Positions 61,259-64,000 of a stretch of DNA of 64,000 nucleotides are shown here, in pieces. Location of the stretch: assembly GCA_964580585.1 (NCBI GenBank), contig CAZOKZ010000005.1:55859-119858 (forward strand), in the 5' to 3' direction. Origin of the DNA: CAZOKZ01 sp964580585 (lineage in GTDB: Bacteria > Sumerlaeota > Sumerlaeia > SLMS01 > JAHLLQ01). The position numbers and the translations under genes were made by a program. Position 1 is the stretch's first letter, and each line of letters opens with the position of its first letter. The notes below the pieces were generated by a model. The model worked only from the letters and a program-made list of their open reading frames with translations. It was not told the DNA's origin and made no database searches.

Positions 61259-61870
61259 TTAATTAAAATCCGGGTAAACATATGTTTCCACGCTCATGGT
61301 CATCCATTCGGCTCCGCGATTTAAGGGCGGATGCCATCTCAGATCCAAAAAAATACGTTTAGCGCGTTCTTCGGGAGGAGTTCCAGCAACCTGGGTTTCC
61401 ACGATGCAGCGATATTCGGCTTCACGGCCATCGAGCCATTGTAAGTCGGGATGGAAATATTTGAATGTGTTGGTCTCCAATGAATACCAACTGGAATCAT
61501 TTGGAAAACTGATGTTGATCGTTTCGTTTTGACCAGTGGCGGGAACCAGGATCGACACCGAACCGTCATAAAGCGAATTGATCGGAAATCCGGGAGCGAT
61601 ATTTCCATAATCCTGGGAACGGGCGATTTCGATATAGTGCTGGGCGAAATCCCACATGATATCGCGTTCGATGGCGCGACGCGCATTCATGCGGTTGGCC
61701 ATCAACGAAGCCACACCCGCCAGGAGGGCGATGGCGACGATGCCCGAGGCGATCAGTACCTCGATTAAGGTCATGCCTCGACGACGATTTCGACGCGATC
61801 GAAACAACGAGAACCGACTGTGAACTCTTGGCGTCGGAGTAACAGATAGACGATTTTCAGTCTGAGACAT
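61259..61870 (-). CDS. PilV-like prepilin
   Basis: A 203-residue minor prepilin with site G/MTLIEVLIASG (Glu5 kept) and hydrophobic segment IVAIALLAGVASLM after a long basic leader (RFSLFRSRRNRRR). The ATG at 61870 follows GGAG at 9 nt; a longer frame exists upstream, but has no such site. It is the first gene of the operon, followed by PilW-like (16-bp gap), PilX-like and the small coiled-coil gene. No pilin motor, PilQ or peptidase gene is in the window. Confidence 0.88.
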   Translation of the reverse strand: MSQTENRLSVTPTPRVHSRFSLFRSRRNRRRGMTLIEVLIASGIVAIALLAGVASLMANRMNARRAIERDIMWDFAQHYIEIARSQDYGNIAPGFPINSLYDGSVSILVPATGQNETINISFPNDSSWYSLETNTFKYFHPDLQWLDGREAEYRCIVETQVAGTPPEERAKRIFLDLRWHPPLNRGAEWMTMSVETYVYPDFN

Positions 61871-62267
61871 TTTACGACACTCCATAAGATATATGCTCCC
61901 CCGCCTCCTCCAAGGGCTTTGCCTGAAAGAGAATTTCCGATCGAAAATCGGAAAGATGAAAATCTGAGTATATTCTTGAAACAACAAACAGCGTGCCAAT
62001 TTGACTCTCCGTGTGAGATAAATCGCACACTGCTGATATAAGATGGTTTAGGGCGGAGATTCCGAGGGGCTTGCTGGGAAGGAGCTTTTCCGTTTGCACA
62101 ATACAAGTGCAGGAGAATATGGATTTTGGGTATAACAATTCCCAAAGCTCGTTTTTGCTCTGTTTCGTACGTTTTGCTTTCCCCCCGTTCGGGAACTTGG
62201 GTTGAATAATTGTCATTTGTTGTGAAATCTTGCGCCGTATGTCCCACCATTTTGGGGGGAGTCGGGT
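61871..62267. other. Divergent region before the cardiolipin synthase
   Basis: This 397-bp gap separates the prepilin operon (-) from cls (+). It is moderately AT-rich with several short open frames that lack coding character. I see no hairpin with a T-run and no repeat. GGAGTGTCG before 61870 is the ribosome site of the PilV-like gene; GGGGGGAG at 62254-62261 serves cls. Confidence 0.5.
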
Positions 62268-63716
62268 ATGCAATGGCTTGAAAACATCAGTATCGGATTT
62301 GCGATTCACGCCATTTTATTACTGGCGACGATTCCGCGAATTTTAGCCATCAAGCGTGATCCAACGACGGCAATAGCCTGGATTTTCGGGGTGTTGCTGA
62401 TGCCGTTTTTTGGCGTGGTTGCTTTTTGGATGATTGGCGATCCAGAAGTTCGCGGTCCTCTGCGCCGGATTATGCAAGGACCGCCTATTCACACGTTGCC
62501 GGACACATTGGGGCGATTGCGCAGCGAAGCAGGCACTCGGGTGCCTCGTGTTCAAATCCTGATGGCGCGGTTGGGCGAAACGCCTCCGACGGAAGGAAAC
62601 GAGGTCGAATTTTACAATACAGGCGTGCGACTTTATCGCGACCTGGAAGACGCCATCCGCGAGGCGCGTCATGAAATTTGTCTGCAATACTACATTTTTC
62701 GCGCAGACGAAGATGGTCTTCGGTTCGCCCAACTTCTGAGGCGCAAGGCGCGCCAAGGGGTGCGTGTGTGTTTTTTGTACGACGCAATGGGTTCAAGCGA
62801 CCTGAGCGCACGGTTCATCGCCCGATTGCGGAGGGCGGGGGTCGAGTCCTACCCGTTCCTGCCGCTCAGTTTGTTGCGCCGACGCGTCCAGATTAATTTC
62901 CGCAATCACCGCAAGTTGCTGATTGTCGATCGAAAGGTGGCGTTTACCGGAGGGTTCAATATCGGGCGCGAACATGTCGAGCGACGGCCTCGCATGGGCC
63001 ATTGGTTCGATGCACATTTGAAGCTCAAGGGCCCCATTGTCGATCAACTGGTCGAAGAATTCGCCGCCGATTGGGATTTTGCATCGGGACGCGCAGAGGC
63101 TGCGTTGAATCCTCGTCCCGAATGGCATGTTCCGAACCGGGTATTGTTCGATGTAAAACGCAAGTGGCGCGGATGGGTGCAAACCGTGAGCGCCGGTCCC
63201 GACCAGCAGGAAAACCGCGTGCGGAGTTTAATGTTCTATGCGTTTACGCATGCGCGGCGCCGATTGTGGATTGCTTCGCCGTACCTGGTTCCCGACGCGG
63301 CGATTATCACCGCGCTTGTCACGGCGGCGCTTTCGGGCGTGGACGTGCGTATCCTGACCCAGAACAATCGTCCCGACCAATGGATACCCCATTTTGCGGC
63401 ACGGTATTTTTATGAACTGCTCATGGACGCGGGGGTGAAAATTTATCAATACCGCCCCGGCATGATGCACGCCAAGATGTTCATTATGGACAACCGGATT
63501 GCATCCGTTGGATCGGCGAACGTGGATGTACGAAGCCTGGCGCTGAACTTCGAGTCGAATTGTGTTTTTTACTCGCGCCAGGAACTCCGTCGCGTGGAAG
63601 CAATTTACCTCGAAGCAATCGCCCAAAGCGATCAACTCGGCGATGCCTTTCGTAATCGACGCTACCATTGGCGCGTAATTGAAAACTGCGCGAGGTTGTT
63701 TGCGCCGGTGTTATAG
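62268..63716 (+). CDS. cls: Cardiolipin synthase
   Basis: A 482-residue phospholipase-D-superfamily enzyme. Two N-terminal membrane segments (FAIHAILLLATIPRILAI, IAWIFGVLLMPFFGVVAF) are followed by two HKD domains: NFRNHRKLLIVDRKVAFTGG and MMHAKMFIMDNRIASVGSAN, both with His, Lys and Asp intact. It makes cardiolipin from two phosphatidylglycerols at the inner membrane. The start has a strong GGGGGGAG. It is a single gene here. Confidence 0.95.
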   Translation: MQWLENISIGFAIHAILLLATIPRILAIKRDPTTAIAWIFGVLLMPFFGVVAFWMIGDPEVRGPLRRIMQGPPIHTLPDTLGRLRSEAGTRVPRVQILMARLGETPPTEGNEVEFYNTGVRLYRDLEDAIREARHEICLQYYIFRADEDGLRFAQLLRRKARQGVRVCFLYDAMGSSDLSARFIARLRRAGVESYPFLPLSLLRRRVQINFRNHRKLLIVDRKVAFTGGFNIGREHVERRPRMGHWFDAHLKLKGPIVDQLVEEFAADWDFASGRAEAALNPRPEWHVPNRVLFDVKRKWRGWVQTVSAGPDQQENRVRSLMFYAFTHARRRLWIASPYLVPDAAIITALVTAALSGVDVRILTQNNRPDQWIPHFAARYFYELLMDAGVKIYQYRPGMMHAKMFIMDNRIASVGSANVDVRSLALNFESNCVFYSRQELRRVEAIYLEAIAQSDQLGDAFRNRRYHWRVIENCARLFAPVL

Positions 63717-63804
63717 AACATGATTTCAGTTGCATACTCCTATTTCCAAAGCGTAAGAAAAGATATTTAGTTGTGATTACGAATCGGGTTGGCAAGTTCA
63801 TTCC

Positions 63805-64000
63805 ATGAACATTCTTGATACTAGTTATCGATTTTATGATAACTCTAAAATTCTTCGCATTATTGCAGCACCGTTGGCTTTGTCCATTTCGCCTGTTTAT
63901 TTAGGAACGGCAGCATTTAATCCAGACTTGGGCAGACATCTATCTCAGCCCCCTCAACCACGACGCGACCCTCGCCTTCTTCGAGCAGCACCGCTACTTC
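63805..64000 (+). CDS. Unidentified partial reading frame at the window edge
   Basis: An ATG at 63805 opens MNILDTSYRFYDNSKILRII and then AAPLALSISPVYLGTAAFNP, a plausible N-terminus, AT-rich and without clear ribosome site. From about 63926 the same frame becomes arginine- and proline-rich and implausible, while another frame (ending at 64000) reads TWADIYLSPLNHDATLAFFE, which looks like real protein but has no start codon of its own. A frameshift (natural or sequencing), or the junction of two genes, could explain this. The gene runs off the window. Confidence 0.35.
   Translation, partial: MNILDTSYRFYDNSKILRIIAAPLALSISPVYLGTAAFNPDLGRHLSQPPQPRRDPRLLRAAPLL

Noticed and set aside
1..64000. 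CRISPR arrays, rRNA operons, prophage or conjugation genes
   Set aside because: I looked for regularly spaced direct repeats, conserved rRNA text, integrases and structural phage genes and saw none.

Overview
The window is 64 kb of bacterial chromosome of moderate GC, with AT-rich islands. It encodes about 42 recognisable proteins and no rRNA, tRNA or CRISPR array that I can see. The cell is Gram-negative: there is an LpxK lipid A kinase, many lipoproteins with lipoboxes, and an OmcB-like DUF11 surface lipoprotein. It makes menaquinone by the futalosine route (MqnE), isoprenoids by the MEP route (IspG), and probably carotenoid-like products (a CrtI-type oxidoreductase). A Ser/Thr kinase with DWG and a long TPR tail, DUF11 repeats, amino-acid lipids and abundant secreted alpha-glucan enzymes suggest a poorly sampled phylum near the PVC/FCB groups (Sumerlaeota- or Hydrogenedentota-like). 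That placement is a guess from gene style, not from phylogeny.

Layout, left part. A truncated TPR gene opens the window. It is followed by a three-gene nitric-oxide module (truncated haemoglobin, ferredoxin-type reductase, NsrR), the DUF11 lipoprotein, the CrtI-like enzyme, a 1658-residue GH31-GH66 fusion, a MerR regulator and topA. The roughly 900 bp between topA and rlmN holds six consensus DnaA boxes. Sampled lines to its left are C-rich on the + strand and to its right G-rich, whichever strand the gene is on, so this is a strong oriC candidate.

Right of it lie rlmN-folC, a nest of intergenic repeats, ispG, and an AT-rich DUF4291 gene enclosed by 30-bp inverted repeats, whose right repeat has become part of the signal peptide of the next lipoprotein. 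Then come an RluD-type synthase, an AT-rich PD-(D/E)xK gene, and a four-gene operon (TANGO2/NRDE protein, DedA/ATP-grasp fusion, OlsB-like and OlsA-like acyltransferases) that looks like an amino-acid-lipid pathway. gyrA follows (Ile at position 83), then a DinB-like protein, a metallophosphatase and a GH13 lipoprotein, an alpha/beta hydrolase, an AT-rich 743-residue secreted protein, citrate synthase and a CHAD protein.

The last third has a seven-unit propeller protein, lpxK, a lone OppB-type permease coupled to a small P-loop kinase, and an osmolyte operon. In that operon lysine 2,3-aminomutase and beta-lysine acetyltransferase flank an amino-acid ABC transporter, with a MarR regulator next to it. 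A glycosyltransferase, the kinase-TPR protein, mqnE, a CBM20-like/esterase lipoprotein, a minor-prepilin operon and a cardiolipin synthase complete it.

Themes that join genes: alpha-glucan use outside the cell (GH31-GH66, GH13, CBM-esterase), envelope lipid chemistry (LpxK, Ols-type enzymes, DedA fusion, Cls), and stress defence (NO module, acetyl-beta-lysine module). The systems most worth testing are the NsrR/globin/reductase module, the transporter-containing abl operon, the DedA-ATP-grasp lipid operon, the GH31-GH66 fusion and the oriC.
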